Source: CAVSNH01 sp963729275 (lineage in GTDB: Bacteria; Actinomycetota; Acidimicrobiia; Acidimicrobiales; RAAP-2). Taken from it: 64,000 nucleotides of DNA. The notes beneath the pieces are model-generated. The model was not told where the DNA came from and ran no database searches. It saw nothing but the letters and a program-made list of their open reading frames with translations. The DNA is taken from contig CAVSNH010000003.1 of NCBI GenBank assembly GCA_963729275.1, positions 558,001 to 622,000 of the forward strand, written 5' to 3'. The position numbers and the translations under genes were made by a program. Shown piece by piece: positions 1-9,096 of this stretch; positions within the stretch are counted from its first letter, which is position 1, and each line of letters starts with the position of its first letter.

Positions 1-1543
1 CCGACTGGCGTCGACCGACGGTGGCTGCTCGGCCGACGACAGGTGAGGGGCGACCCGTCCGCTACCTAGCCGCATGGGTACCGCAGCCTCGCCTTGGGGA
101 AAGGAGAATCCGGAATGGCGGGCGGCTCCTCGAGGAGGCCAAAAGGAAGCCGGCCAAGCTCCGGCAAGGGCGGGACCCGAGATGGGCACAGCTCGGCAAC
201 GAGCCCAGCCGTCATCGGAGGCCTTTCGAGACCCGACGGACTCGAAGGGGACCTGGACCAGAGGAGGGATGCCCCAAAAATGGCCCCTTGTCGGCGACCC
301 GGCCGGACATGCCCCAAGCTGAATCTCCGGCCTCGCTCGAGGCGCCCCGATGATCGAGACTCGACGAATGGTCTGCTCCACAGGCCCGCCTCTATCGTCC
401 CTGTACTGCAACAGGATCCCCCCAGGTCACGCCTCGTGCAACTCCATGCACCGGCTGTGAGGGGTTTGTAACCGAGAGTGGCATTGGTCCGATCCCATGG
501 CATCACGGGATCTCGTCGCTCGTCGGGCTCTCCCGGAGTCCACCCCGATGCGGTCCTCAAGACCAGGGTCGGCGGTGCGCCGGCAAGTGGGTCGCCAGGC
601 TCATGGCCCAGGCCCGTGACGTCGGCATCCCGCCCGGGGTCGAGGCGCACCCCGCGTGGTCCGAGGCCGCCCTGTGAGAGGACCTGGAGGCCCGCGGTCG
701 CGGCCCGACCGGAACTCAGCGGCGGGCGGGGAGGCCCACACTTGGTCGAGCACCCAGCCGGTCAGCATCTCGATGCCTGAAGCCGCCAGGAGCTCTCCGG
801 TCGGCCGTCGACCGCATCAGGTCGAGCTCGTCCCCTGACGTGGTGCCGACGATCATCCGGCGGTGTCCTGGCGGTGGTGGACCTGACGGAGGCTCCTCAT
901 CTTTTCCACCGGAGCGGTGACCGGACGCTCCGAGATGCTTCGACTCGCCGACCCTCCTTCGGCGCAGAGATTGCCTGCCGTCGGAAGGGCGCCAACCGCC
1001 GGTGGGCTCGGGTCAGAGCGGGGTGAACGCTCAAACGAACAGGGGTTAGAGCAAAATCAATGGGAGAAAGTTGGTCGATAAACACCGGCCACTATGTCCA
1101 GAATGGACGACCGAGCGGCGAGACCGAACGGGCGGGACGCCACTTCCCGGGTGCCCCGAAACCCGACCGGTTAAATCAACAATCGCTTCCTTCACATTCC
1201 GTCGCCCGACCGTAGGGAGCCGACGCCGGCCCAAGATGCGCCTTTCCTCGATGCACCAGCGCTTCCGGGTGCCGGAGAGAGGATTAGGACACTGTTCGTG
1301 ACGACCCGGTGACATTCCGTTGACCGCACTTGCGGCCCCTCTCGGCAGCGAGGTAAATCACTACTAGCCAATGAGTCAGCCGTAGCGAGGCGATATGACC
1401 AGGAAGGACGGCGGAGGTCGGACCGCCCATCGACCCCGATGTCCGTCGACACGCCCGGCAGCGGCCTGTCATAGAACCACAGAACACACAGGGCGGCGGG
1501 ACGACGCCGCGATCATCATGGTCACTCTGGAAGGGCGGAATGA
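1..1543. other. Left-end region without a supported gene
   Basis: Open frames exist on both strands, but none shows a recognisable domain, a convincing ribosome binding site or plausible amino-acid composition; they are rich in Arg, Pro, Gly and Ser, as expected of chance frames in GC-rich DNA. One short stretch near 897-935 resembles the DNA of the dienelactone hydrolase gene at 9.8 kb (HLFHRSGD in one frame), so part of this region may be an old gene remnant. The last few hundred bases probably hold the promoter of the SDR gene at 1544. Confidence 0.5.
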
Positions 1544-2899
1544 ATGATGGCTAAGGCTGACCTCATTGATCAGATTCTCGGACTTTGTCCCAGCGACGAT
1601 TTGGAGGAACTGCAAAAGCTCACTGGGGAGCTGGTCAGTCACCGAGACAGTCCAGATTCCGAGCGGTTTCGATTCGAGTCGACCCAAGAGCGTTGCATTC
1701 CCGGGTACGGCGACGACCTACTGCCGACCTGGAACCGAGTACTGGTCACTGGCGGCACGGGATGCGTCGGTCATTGTGTACTCTCGCATCTCGTCGGCGA
1801 GCTCCCGGACGCCAACCTCCTTTCGGTGGCTCGGCGGCGTCCCGCCACTCATTCCCGTTTGGATCGTGTGACCTACGTCTCCGGGGATGTGCGCAACTCG
1901 CCGCGAATGACAGAGCTCATGGCGGATTTCCGCCCCGATCTGGTCATTCACCTGGCAGCTCAGAGGAACCCCGCCCTCGCGGAACAATGGGTGGACCAGA
2001 CGGTGTCCACCAACAACCTCGGTACTCAGGTTGTTCTCGACGCAGCCGGGGCAGCCGGGGTGGCATCCGTGGTGATTGCCAGCACCGGCAAGGCCGTCCG
2101 CTTCTTCACCCGGGATGTCTATGCGGCCACCAAGAAACTGGTCGAGTACCAGGCGGCCGCTGCTGCCAAGAAGTACGACGGCATGAAAGTGAGCTGTGCC
2201 CGGTTCACCCACGTCGTCGACAACAGCTTGGTTGCCCAGAACATCCTCAAATGGATCGATGGCGATGAACCCATCCGTCTCCATTCCCCTCTCGTTCAGC
2301 TTCCGGTCCAGTCGGCGCTCGAGTGCTTTCAGTTGCTCATGGTTGCGGGAATCGTGGGCGAATCAGGCCGGTCACGGATCGTGGCTCTCAGGGACCTCGG
2401 TTGGCCACCCATAGACTTGCTCGAACTGACGCTCGATTACCTTGCCTCGGCACCCCGCTCCTTGGCTCCCATCGTCTTCACCGGATACCCAGCTGGTTAT
2501 GAGGCCGAGGCCTACCCAGGTACCTACGATCCGATGACCGCGGGAGAGGTCAGCCCGCTCGTGAACTGTGCAGAAGCCATGTCGGCGGCGCCGACACCTG
2601 TACTCGGTTCGTCCGTCGACTTCTTCGAGACGACTGATGTCTTTTGCGAAGACCTCGACGACCGTCTTTCGAAGCTGACCGACGCCTGCCGAGTGAAGAA
2701 GAACGATCGAGTGATCGGAGACCTTCTCCGCAGGGCCTCAGAAGCACTGTTGCAGCACTCGATCGAGCAACTCGATTCGGAGCGGATACGACGCATCCAC
2801 CGCCTCGGCCGCCGGCACAATCCGCTTGTGGACGATCATGCGTTCATTCACCGGCGGCTCGAAGAGCTGCTCAGCACCGGACCTGTCGCCCTCGTCTAG
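1544..2899 (+). CDS. NAD-dependent epimerase/dehydratase (extended SDR, CapD-like)
   Basis: A 451-residue extended short-chain dehydrogenase expected to act on nucleotide sugars in the cytoplasm. After a roughly 60-residue N-terminal extension comes the Rossmann signature TGGTGCVG (Gly70, Gly73, Gly76), an acidic DVR after the adenine-binding strand (near residue 115), HLAAQ near 136-140, the catalytic Ser in IASTGKA (about 180) and the YAATK motif (Tyr193, Lys197). The layout resembles polysaccharide-biosynthesis CapD/UDP-GlcNAc 4,6-dehydratase-type enzymes, although the long helical N- and C-terminal parts are unfamiliar. The ATG at 1544 is preceded by a GGAAGG-type ribosome binding site. 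No glycosyltransferases follow; the next sugar-linked gene is the Nudix hydrolase at 4017. The SDR fold is secure and the substrate is not. Confidence 0.8.
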   Translation: MMAKADLIDQILGLCPSDDLEELQKLTGELVSHRDSPDSERFRFESTQERCIPGYGDDLLPTWNRVLVTGGTGCVGHCVLSHLVGELPDANLLSVARRRPATHSRLDRVTYVSGDVRNSPRMTELMADFRPDLVIHLAAQRNPALAEQWVDQTVSTNNLGTQVVLDAAGAAGVASVVIASTGKAVRFFTRDVYAATKKLVEYQAAAAAKKYDGMKVSCARFTHVVDNSLVAQNILKWIDGDEPIRLHSPLVQLPVQSALECFQLLMVAGIVGESGRSRIVALRDLGWPPIDLLELTLDYLASAPRSLAPIVFTGYPAGYEAEAYPGTYDPMTAGEVSPLVNCAEAMSAAPTPVLGSSVDFFETTDVFCEDLDDRLSKLTDACRVKKNDRVIGDLLRRASEALLQHSIEQLDSERIRRIHRLGRRHNPLVDDHAFIHRRLEELLSTGPVALV

Positions 2900-3266
2900 G
2901 TCCTACGTCAGGACTGATTGCGTGCCCCTCGCCTGAGGTGACCGCCCCCCGAGTTCGATTGGGTTGCTTCGACCATGACGGGGGCGATCGTCCATCTGGC
3001 AACAACCGTCGCCATTCTGTGGGCATTGATCCCTCGCCCACACCCGTTCGCGGTCCTCGGTGGCGAGATCCTCGGCCATCCGAACTGGGGACGACGACCC
3101 CAACGACAGGTTTCATCCGACTCCTGGCACAGGTTGACGAGCCCGTCGGCTGACGGTCCCTCAGGACTGCGACGCCACGGCCAAGATCAGCCGGTCATCA
3201 CATGGTGAACTCGACGACGGGATGGTTCTGGGCCCAAACGCTGCGCCGAGGTCGGCCCATTCTGGG
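2900..3266. other. Intergenic region, nothing recognised
   Basis: Between the SDR gene and the small cysteine-rich gene on the other strand (tail to tail). Short frames on both strands have no recognisable content, and no strong terminator hairpin was found. Confidence 0.4.
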
Positions 3267-3542
3267 CTAGTCGGTCCTACGGGATTGTTGCTGGCTCGAC
3301 CCGTGGGCAAGTGCTCGTTGTTCATCGATCTCGCGGGCGAATGCAATTGCCTTATCCCGCTCCTCCTCGGGCGACATTTGCTCGAAGCCTGAGCCATCGC
3401 CGGCGTAAGGGCACACTTCGGTGGACTCGTCGCAGCGGGCTTTCGCGCACGCGTAACACAGCGTGTTGAGACGATTTTCGAACCCGAATTGCTGCGGCCG
3501 CTTTATCTCACGCCCGCAATGGCAGACCAACTGAGCCGTCAT
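3267..3542 (-). CDS. Small cysteine-rich, probably zinc-binding protein
   Basis: A 91-residue protein (97 from the upstream in-frame start at 3560) with CHC near the N-terminus, CYAC and two further cysteines within about 38 residues, a pattern that suggests a zinc ribbon or treble-clef fold. The C-terminal third is acidic then basic and probably helical (MSPEEERDKAIAFAREI). The ATG at 3542 is chosen because GATAAT lies 6 nt upstream on the coding strand, a layout expected of a leaderless transcript. I do not recognise a named family. The coherent composition and cysteine spacing make a real gene likely, but function is unknown. Confidence 0.5.
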   Translation of the reverse strand: MTAQLVCHCGREIKRPQQFGFENRLNTLCYACAKARCDESTEVCPYAGDGSGFEQMSPEEERDKAIAFAREIDEQRALAHGSSQQQSRRTD

Positions 3543-3548
3543 ATGCCA

Positions 3549-3554
3549 ATTATC
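3549..3554 (-). promoter_or_regulatory. Possible -10 element (GATAAT) for leaderless small gene
   Basis: GATAAT on the minus strand ends 6 nt before the ATG at 3542, leaving no room for a Shine-Dalgarno site. Confidence 0.35.
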
Positions 3555-3560
3555 CCGCAT

Positions 3561-4016
3561 TCGCGCCGTGTCGCGGTGTCATCAACCCTCGGGCCGCGCC
3601 GGTCTGTCATCCTTATTACGCATGCAATCCAGACTTGCCACCAGCACCCCACATCCCTACCTTCTGCATCCGCAGTGCGCGATTTACCTAACACCCCAGC
3701 TCATCAGTGCGGTCTCATGCAACAGGTCAAATCTTCCATTAAGTAACTGCCCTTGACCCTCCATCATTCGGCTAACAACTCCGTCACTGCCAATAGTTCC
3801 GTGCGACACGATCGAGCCCGTGACGCCCGGACCTCGAGGGACCTGGCCAGCGCGGCGTCAGGATGTCCCCGCGAGTTTCGGTATGTTCCTCCACGTTGCA
3901 GGTCATCCCGTTGCGCAAGACGGAGCTCAGAGGCGCCGGACTCCGCGGTTACCCTCGTTGAGCAATAGCGGTTCGCAGGCACATGATCGGCAAAAGGCTG
4001 GTGGGAGAGACACATC
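3561..4016. other. Intergenic region upstream of the Nudix gene
   Basis: Locally more AT-rich than its surroundings at about 3640-3790. Frames here lack recognisable content. It probably carries promoters for the divergent small gene at 3542 and the Nudix gene at 4017, but no single box stands out. Confidence 0.4.
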
Positions 4017-4553
4017 GTGACATCGGCAGGGAATAGGCGGTCCGAAGACCAACCCAGTTTGGAGAGGGCTGTGGACGCGGACGCTGAATTCCCTTTGACC
4101 AAGAGCGAGTTTGACTCGATATATTCAAAGGTCCCGCGGCTTTCGGTAGAGGTTCTGCTAACGAACGATCATGGCGCCATCTTGTTGACCAAGAGGGCCA
4201 TCGAACCCTGTACACAATGGTGCGTGCCAGGCGGCACGGTCTATTACGGCGAGACGTTGTTGGAAGCGGTGAGGCGAGTCGGCCGGAGGGAACTGAACAT
4301 CGATATCTTGACGGCAGACTTTCTTGGGTATGTGGAATACCGAAGCCACTACTACCAGGGTATCGATTCGCTTGTGGCATTGATGTTTCGCGTCGACCGA
4401 TTTACCGGTGTGCCCACACACAATGTGGAGGCATCTGCATCAGGCTGGTTTACAGAGATCCCGGACGACATTCATCCGGACGTGGATCGGTTTTTGCTCG
4501 ATCATGAATTGATACGTTCGGGCTCCCCGCCAGATCCGAGCTCAGAGGGTTAG
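4017..4553 (+). CDS. Nudix hydrolase, GDP-mannose mannosyl hydrolase-like
   Basis: A 178-residue protein starting at GTG 4017 after GGGAGAG. The Nudix region GGTVYYGETLLEAVRRVGRR begins at Gly72 and is followed by ELNI. It does not match the canonical REUXEEXGU box: only one of the clustered glutamates (Glu92) remains. That same departure is known for GDP-mannose mannosyl hydrolase (Gmm/WcaH), whose modified box reads RLTMAELG. The preceding LTKSEFDSIYSKVP also resembles the N-terminal LRQEDFATVVRSTP of that enzyme. The expected reaction is hydrolysis of GDP-mannose or a related GDP-sugar to GDP and free sugar in the cytoplasm. The N-terminal 25 residues look disordered. Together with the SDR gene upstream it hints at nucleotide-sugar metabolism; substrate is inferred. 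Confidence 0.8.
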   Translation: MTSAGNRRSEDQPSLERAVDADAEFPLTKSEFDSIYSKVPRLSVEVLLTNDHGAILLTKRAIEPCTQWCVPGGTVYYGETLLEAVRRVGRRELNIDILTADFLGYVEYRSHYYQGIDSLVALMFRVDRFTGVPTHNVEASASGWFTEIPDDIHPDVDRFLLDHELIRSGSPPDPSSEG

Positions 4554-4563
4554 TGGGGAGGGA

Positions 4564-4579
4564 CTGGGTCGGGACCCAG
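4564..4579 (+). terminator. Weak hairpin after the Nudix gene
   Basis: CTGGGT-CGGG-ACCCAG, a 6-bp stem beginning 10 nt after the Nudix stop codon, without a T-run. It may assist termination. Confidence 0.3.
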
Positions 4580-4654
4580 CCCACCCGCTCCGCCAGTCGA
4601 CGAGTGTCGAGGTGAGCAGAAGGCCCGATGAGCATGGCCCAGCCCACCCGCTCC
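4575..4654. repeat. 17-nt direct repeat pair
   Basis: CCCAGCCCACCCGCTCC occurs at 4575-4591 and again at 4638-4654. There is no associated element; it may be a simple local duplication. Confidence 0.6.
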
Positions 4655-4779
4655 TGGTAGCCGATCTGCGGCTGCCTGAGAGGTGGGGCCGCTGCTCAGG
4701 GCCACGCGCCAGGGCGGGACGGGGTGCCCTTTTTCATCGAAGGGACAGCCGGAACGCAGGGTCAGCGGCGATGGCGGTC

Positions 4780-4808
4780 GGCCGGAGGGGGGCTCAGGCC
4801 CCCCGGCC
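4780..4808 (-). terminator. Strong terminator hairpin of the GH5 gene
   Basis: GGGGGGC (4787-4793), loop TCAG, GCCCCCC (4798-4804), with flanking GGCC pairs at 4780-4783 and 4805-4808. It lies just downstream of the GH5 stop codon (4812) on the minus strand. No U-tract is evident, as is common in high-GC actinobacteria. Confidence 0.6.
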
Positions 4809-4811
4809 CAC

Positions 4812-6764
4812 TCAGAGGCCGGGGATCGATCCCTCGTAGGGGGCGTCCCCGAAGCTGAAGATGCCCCCGTCGGAGGCCACCTCCCAGTAGCCGCCGCCGT
4901 TGGGTGCCGCCGCCATGCCCACGATCGGCTGGTTGAGGGGATGACCGCCCATCGAGCCGTAGAAGCCGGCGTCCCCGAAGCTGAAGATGCCACCATCGCG
5001 GGCCACCAACCAGTAGCCCCCGCCGTTGGGCGTCGACGCCATGCCCACGATCGGCTGGTTGAGGGGATGACCGCCCATCGAGCCGTAGAAGCTGGCGTCG
5101 CCGAAGCTGAAGATGCCACCATCGCGGGCCACCAACCAGTAGCCCCCGCCGTTGGGCGTCGACGCCATGCCCACGATCGGCTGGTTGAGGGGATGACCGC
5201 CCATCGAGCCGTAGAAGCTGGCGTCGCCGAAGCTGAAGATGCCCCCGTCGGACGCCACCTCCCAGTAGCCCCCGCCGTTGGGTGCCGCGGCCATGCCCAC
5301 GATCGGCTGGTTGAGGGGATGACCACCCATGGAGCCGTAGAAGGCGGCGTCCCCGAAGCTGAAGATGCCCCCGTCCGAGGCCACCAGCCAGTAGCCCCCG
5401 CCGTTGGAGGTGGTCGTCGCCCCGACCACCGGTCGGCTGAGCGGGATGCCGGCCATCGATCCGAAATCGATGGCGTCGCCGAAGGGGACGACTGCGCCGT
5501 TGTCGGCAATCTCGGCGTAGCCATCGCCCGAGAGGCTGGGGAGCAACGAGGTGATGCCCGTGGCGGGAACGGTCTGGCCGGTCTGTCCGGAGCCGGTCTG
5601 GCCGGCAGACCCGGGCGGGGGAGCAGAGCCGGGCGGGCCGATAGCGGCAAGAGCGGCCAGGTGGGCCTTGTACCCGGCGCCGTAGGGGGTGGGGTCGCCG
5701 TTGTCGTCGGTGATGAGCGACGGTGAGTCGCAGGCTCCAACGTTGAAGGACCATGCCAGGTAGGACACGTCGTGGGCGTCGGCCCACGTCATATAGGCGT
5801 CGATGAAGTTAGACGTGCAGTCGTTCTCGCCGAGCTCCCCGGTCACGAAAGGCACCTTCTGCATCAGGGTCAGCCATTGGTCCCAGCTACTCGGAGTGTT
5901 GTCCGCGTTGAAGCTGTACACGTGGACCGAGATGGCCAGCTGGCCGAGCGGGTCATAGGGCATATCCGTCTCGAACCCGACCGGGTCGGTGGCGTAGTTC
6001 GTACCGGCCACCATGATCACGTTGGTCGCCCCGGTGGACCGCACATCGCTGATGAGCTGGTCGTAGCCGGCAACCTCGAACCCGTCGACGGTACAACCAC
6101 CACTGACCAGGCAGGTGAAGGGGACGTTCTGGGGCTCGTTGAAGAGATCGAAGACGACTCCCGGGTCACCCTTGAAGGTGCCGGCGACCGATGACCAGAA
6201 GGCAGGGGCGTGGCTCTCGTCGGCCGCCACCGCCTGACCCACCGCTGTCTCCGTCCCCGGGGCGCTCCAGTGAAGGTCGAGGATCACCACCAGGCCGGCG
6301 GCGTTGAGGTCGTTCACGTAGTTGACGATGGCGGACTGATAGGCGGCCCCGCCGTATTGCGGATAGGGCATGTTGATGCCGAGCCAGCAGTCCTCGTTGA
6401 GCGGGACCCGAACGGCGTTGATGTCCCAGCTCTTCATGGTGGCGATGGCCGCCGGCGTGTCGGAGTTGGTCGGGCTGAAGAAGCCCGCTCCGTCCACGCA
6501 CGCGTACTCGGACCCGCTGTGATCGACCCCGATGAGTCGAATGGGGTTGCCGCTCCCGTCGATCAGCTGGTTGCCCGAAACCCGTACGGACGGGGCCCCC
6601 GAGGTGTCCGCAGTGACAGCCGACGCTCCAGCCGCGGCAGGCAACTCAACGGTAAGGGTGAGGGCGGCAACCGTGAAGATCACCGTGGCCGCCGCCGCTC
6701 TGAGTATGAGAGTGCGGCTCCGGACCGGTTCCAGCGGAGGTTGGCGGGTAGGAAAGGTCATCAT
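4812..6764 (-). CDS. Secreted glycoside hydrolase family 5 (cellulase-type) with C-terminal repeat domain
   Basis: A 650-residue exported glycosidase. The ATG at 6764 is chosen over the longer frame (to 6869) because AGGGGGTCGC lies directly before it and a signal peptide follows (basic start, hydrophobic residues 18-40, AAAGASA cleavage area). The GH5 TIM barrel spans about 58-375: VDHSGSEYAC, LHW at 164-166, acid/base Glu210 in FDLFNEPQ and nucleophile Glu310 in FVTGELGEND. A Gly/Pro/Ser/Gln linker (about 376-402) leads to six 42-residue repeats (about 412-650), the last one cut short. By family knowledge it should cleave beta-1,4-linked polysaccharide outside the cell. The next minus-strand gene upstream is another exported glycosidase (7157), but 392 bp separate them, so separate promoters are likely. 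Confidence 0.88.
   Translation of the reverse strand: MMTFPTRQPPLEPVRSRTLILRAAAATVIFTVAALTLTVELPAAAGASAVTADTSGAPSVRVSGNQLIDGSGNPIRLIGVDHSGSEYACVDGAGFFSPTNSDTPAAIATMKSWDINAVRVPLNEDCWLGINMPYPQYGGAAYQSAIVNYVNDLNAAGLVVILDLHWSAPGTETAVGQAVAADESHAPAFWSSVAGTFKGDPGVVFDLFNEPQNVPFTCLVSGGCTVDGFEVAGYDQLISDVRSTGATNVIMVAGTNYATDPVGFETDMPYDPLGQLAISVHVYSFNADNTPSSWDQWLTLMQKVPFVTGELGENDCTSNFIDAYMTWADAHDVSYLAWSFNVGACDSPSLITDDNGDPTPYGAGYKAHLAALAAIGPPGSAPPPGSAGQTGSGQTGQTVPATGITSLLPSLSGDGYAEIADNGAVVPFGDAIDFGSMAGIPLSRPVVGATTTSNGGGYWLVASDGGIFSFGDAAFYGSMGGHPLNQPIVGMAAAPNGGGYWEVASDGGIFSFGDASFYGSMGGHPLNQPIVGMASTPNGGGYWLVARDGGIFSFGDASFYGSMGGHPLNQPIVGMASTPNGGGYWLVARDGGIFSFGDAGFYGSMGGHPLNQPIVGMAAAPNGGGYWEVASDGGIFSFGDAPYEGSIPGL
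4815..5525 (-). repeat. Six tandem ~126-bp coding repeats in the GH5 gene
   Basis: Five full 42-residue units and a partial sixth, each built on GYWLVASDGGIFSFGDA followed by FYGSMGGHPLNQPIVGM. The middle units are nearly identical at the DNA level, and the first (GYAEIADNGAVVPFGD) is the most diverged. The regular Gly/aromatic spacing suggests a beta-propeller- or beta-solenoid-like wall- or glycan-binding module. I know similar repeats mainly from Acidimicrobiia. Near-identity implies recent expansion or gene conversion and a risk of assembly collapse. Confidence 0.85.
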
Positions 6765-7156
6765 GCGACCCCCTTTTATCACCCCATCGTCCCGGTCGCC
6801 CCGGCTCTCAGCGAAGTGGTAAAGACAGGTGATCAGGACCCTGTCAAGCACGGCTTGCACCATCGTCACCGTCCGTGACCGTGGATGCGGGTGGAGCGCC
6901 TGAGGGTCCGTCTACTCACTCACGGTGTTGAGTGGGCCTGACTCCCCGCCCGAGGGTTCTCGTTCCTCGACCTCTTCATCCGGCGACGAGACACCGGCTG
7001 GAGGACGGGTCTGTCTGGACGTCACCGATGGCCGCGGTGCGCATGAGGGCTCGAGGAGATGGCCCCGGTCATCACGTCCCCGCGTCGACAGGCTCTGTGT
7101 GCGTAGTCGCACGAACGCGGCACGATGCTGATCGCTGCCGACCGACCAGCCGGACC
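6765..7156. other. Intergenic region between the two glycosidase genes
   Basis: Upstream region of the GH5 gene on the minus strand. It contains a short inverted repeat, CACTCA...TGAGTG, near 6915-6935, which could be a weak terminator for the GH27-like gene or a regulator site. No gene is supported. Confidence 0.4.
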
Positions 7157-9016
7157 TCAGGCCAGGGCGAGGGAGTCGAGATTCACCGCGCCGTGATCGG
7201 ACGCCTCGACACTCCACAGCACCAGGTTCGTGCCCGCCGCCATGGCCAGAGAGACGGGCACGGTCTGCCACGAGGTCCAGACCGGCGTGCTCGGCACGTA
7301 AAGCGTGGCCGTGCCGTGGAGATGGCCGGTCACCGGGTCGAGCGCACGTGCGGTCAGTGTTGACGGACTGCCCGTGGCGTTGGCCACGCGGCTCAGGATT
7401 CGGCGACTGCCGGCACTCGGTACCAAGATGGCCACGGCCACGCTGCTTCCCTCGGTATCGAGTCCGGTGACGTAGCCCATGCCTTTGTGGCCGCCAAATG
7501 TGTTCTCGAACCGGGCCGATCCTGTCCAGGCCCCAACCTCGGCCTGAAATTGGGCAGGACCTTGTGGCACCACCGACAGGAGGACCGAGGCATGGGGCGC
7601 CAGACTCACCTGGTAGCTGGTCATAGACCCCAGGTCCTCATGGGCCCAGAGGTCGCGTACCGCTGCCGGACTGGTAATGCCGAGCACGGCAGAGAAGTCG
7701 ATTGACTTGGTTACGTTGCCTGGGCCGTCTTCCCGGTTGAACAGGGCCACCGCCCAGCTACCATCGGGCAGCTGGCCGATCCAGCGCTCCGGGTCTCGGC
7801 TGGAGGGGTCGTAGTCGAATCCGTGGCTGTTGTTGAAGACGGGTTTGCCGACCAGTCCGGCCTTTCGCATCGCCAGCGCTTCTTGATTTTGGAAAAAGTG
7901 CGCCTTGTCCTTGATCGTGTCGACGCGGTCGGTGATGGCGATCGGGGCTCCGGCCAAGGTGAAGAGATTGATCGCGCTCTGACGCTCGCCGTCGTTGGCG
8001 AACGACTGGATGATCAACGGGTCAGCGTCGAGGATCACCTGACCCCGACCGGAGATGTCGGCGAAACCGGTGAGCCCGAGGAACGGGCTGTTCCATTGGG
8101 ACCACTCGGGTTGCCATGTCTGGCGGCCCTCACTCAAGTCGTACCAGGCACCGACGCTGACGTCGTTGTCGATCCGGACGAGGTCGCCGTATTGACGTTC
8201 TCCGGACCCGTGGTCGAACAGGTTGGGCATCACGAGGCTCAGCTGCATGTCGCCGGCCGCCTCCCGCATCCACTCAAGCGCCTGCAGATAGGAGTCTCGA
8301 CCGTGGGCCACTCCCACCGTGCCCTCGCTCTGGTCGAACCCCACCTCGTACCAGGCCAGAAAGTCGATGCGAAGGAACACGGCGCCGAGTTGGTGGAAGT
8401 ACTCGACGTAGCCCTTCACGTACTCCTCGGCCCCGTCCCGGGTGGTGTCCACCCATTGCAGGCGCCCGCCTCCATCGAAATAGTCGCCGGGGTTGACGAT
8501 GTCGGCCACCTTGATGTCAGGCCGACCGATGACCGTGACGGATGGGTTCGTGACCGCCGACTTGGTGGCCCACAAGGGGTTGTAATAGACGCCGAGCTCG
8601 AGACCTTTGGACTTCAAGTAGTTGGCCCACCAGGCCCAGTCGTGCTCCCAGTCGTCGGCCTGGCTCACGATGTAGCCGTGCGGTGTGATCCGTTGTGTGT
8701 CGTCGATCCAACCGTCGGTGCAGACCATCGTGTAGCCGTAATCGCGGAAGGTCGCCGCCACCCAGTCGACGTTGGTCTTCCAGACGTCCTCGGGTATGAG
8801 GGTGTTCGTCAAGAATTCGTAGCCGTAGGTGCTCCAGTAAAGGGGGCCTGCTCCACCAGGGCGGAACCCGGGTGCGGTTGGTGCTGAATCGGACGCGGCC
8901 ACAGAGGCGGGGCTACCGGGTGTCGCCGCCGCTGCCCCGTTGGAGCCGGTCGTCGCCACCAGGCCGGCGAGCACAGCGCCTCCACCGCCCTTCAGCAGCT
9001 CCCGTCGCGTCGGCAC
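7157..9016 (-). CDS. Exported GH27-like glycosidase (alpha-galactosidase type), Tat substrate
   Basis: A 619-residue protein. The GTG at 9014-9016 is preferred because AGGGGGT lies about 8 nt upstream and the protein then opens with a twin-arginine signal, TRRELLKGGGGAVLAGL, pointing to folded export by Tat. The catalytic TIM barrel (about 58-420) has YWSTYGYEFL, YTMVCTDGW, LGVYYNPLWA and FLRIDFLAWYE, whose Asp218 matches the nucleophile strand of GH27/GH36 alpha-galactosidases. GDLVRIDNDV is a candidate for the acid/base region. A beta-domain follows, then a C-terminal beta-sandwich (last ~125 residues, FQAEVGAWTGSARFENTFGG) resembling a CBM35-type carbohydrate-binding module. Clan-level assignment is good; the exact sugar is unknown. 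It lies close to the GH5 gene and is transcribed in the same direction. Confidence 0.75.
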   Translation of the reverse strand: MPTRRELLKGGGGAVLAGLVATTGSNGAAAATPGSPASVAASDSAPTAPGFRPGGAGPLYWSTYGYEFLTNTLIPEDVWKTNVDWVAATFRDYGYTMVCTDGWIDDTQRITPHGYIVSQADDWEHDWAWWANYLKSKGLELGVYYNPLWATKSAVTNPSVTVIGRPDIKVADIVNPGDYFDGGGRLQWVDTTRDGAEEYVKGYVEYFHQLGAVFLRIDFLAWYEVGFDQSEGTVGVAHGRDSYLQALEWMREAAGDMQLSLVMPNLFDHGSGERQYGDLVRIDNDVSVGAWYDLSEGRQTWQPEWSQWNSPFLGLTGFADISGRGQVILDADPLIIQSFANDGERQSAINLFTLAGAPIAITDRVDTIKDKAHFFQNQEALAMRKAGLVGKPVFNNSHGFDYDPSSRDPERWIGQLPDGSWAVALFNREDGPGNVTKSIDFSAVLGITSPAAVRDLWAHEDLGSMTSYQVSLAPHASVLLSVVPQGPAQFQAEVGAWTGSARFENTFGGHKGMGYVTGLDTEGSSVAVAILVPSAGSRRILSRVANATGSPSTLTARALDPVTGHLHGTATLYVPSTPVWTSWQTVPVSLAMAAGTNLVLWSVEASDHGAVNLDSLALA

Positions 9017-9096
9017 CAGATCACACCCCCTGTCTGGACCCCTCGGGGAATACCGTAGCCAGGCGGCTGTCGACCGCACTCGGACCGCTAAGGCGT

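Noticed and set aside
66..650. 194-codon minus-strand frame at the left end
   Set aside because: No recognisable motif, chance-like Arg/Pro/Ser composition, no ribosome binding site.
4815..5525. CRISPR-like array
   Set aside because: The units are in-frame coding repeats of 126 bp with no unique spacers.
4683..5787. Long open frames in other frames and on the plus strand over the GH5 repeats
   Set aside because: They mirror the tandem repeats of the GH5 gene and show Ala/Gly/Arg-rich repeats with no domain of their own.
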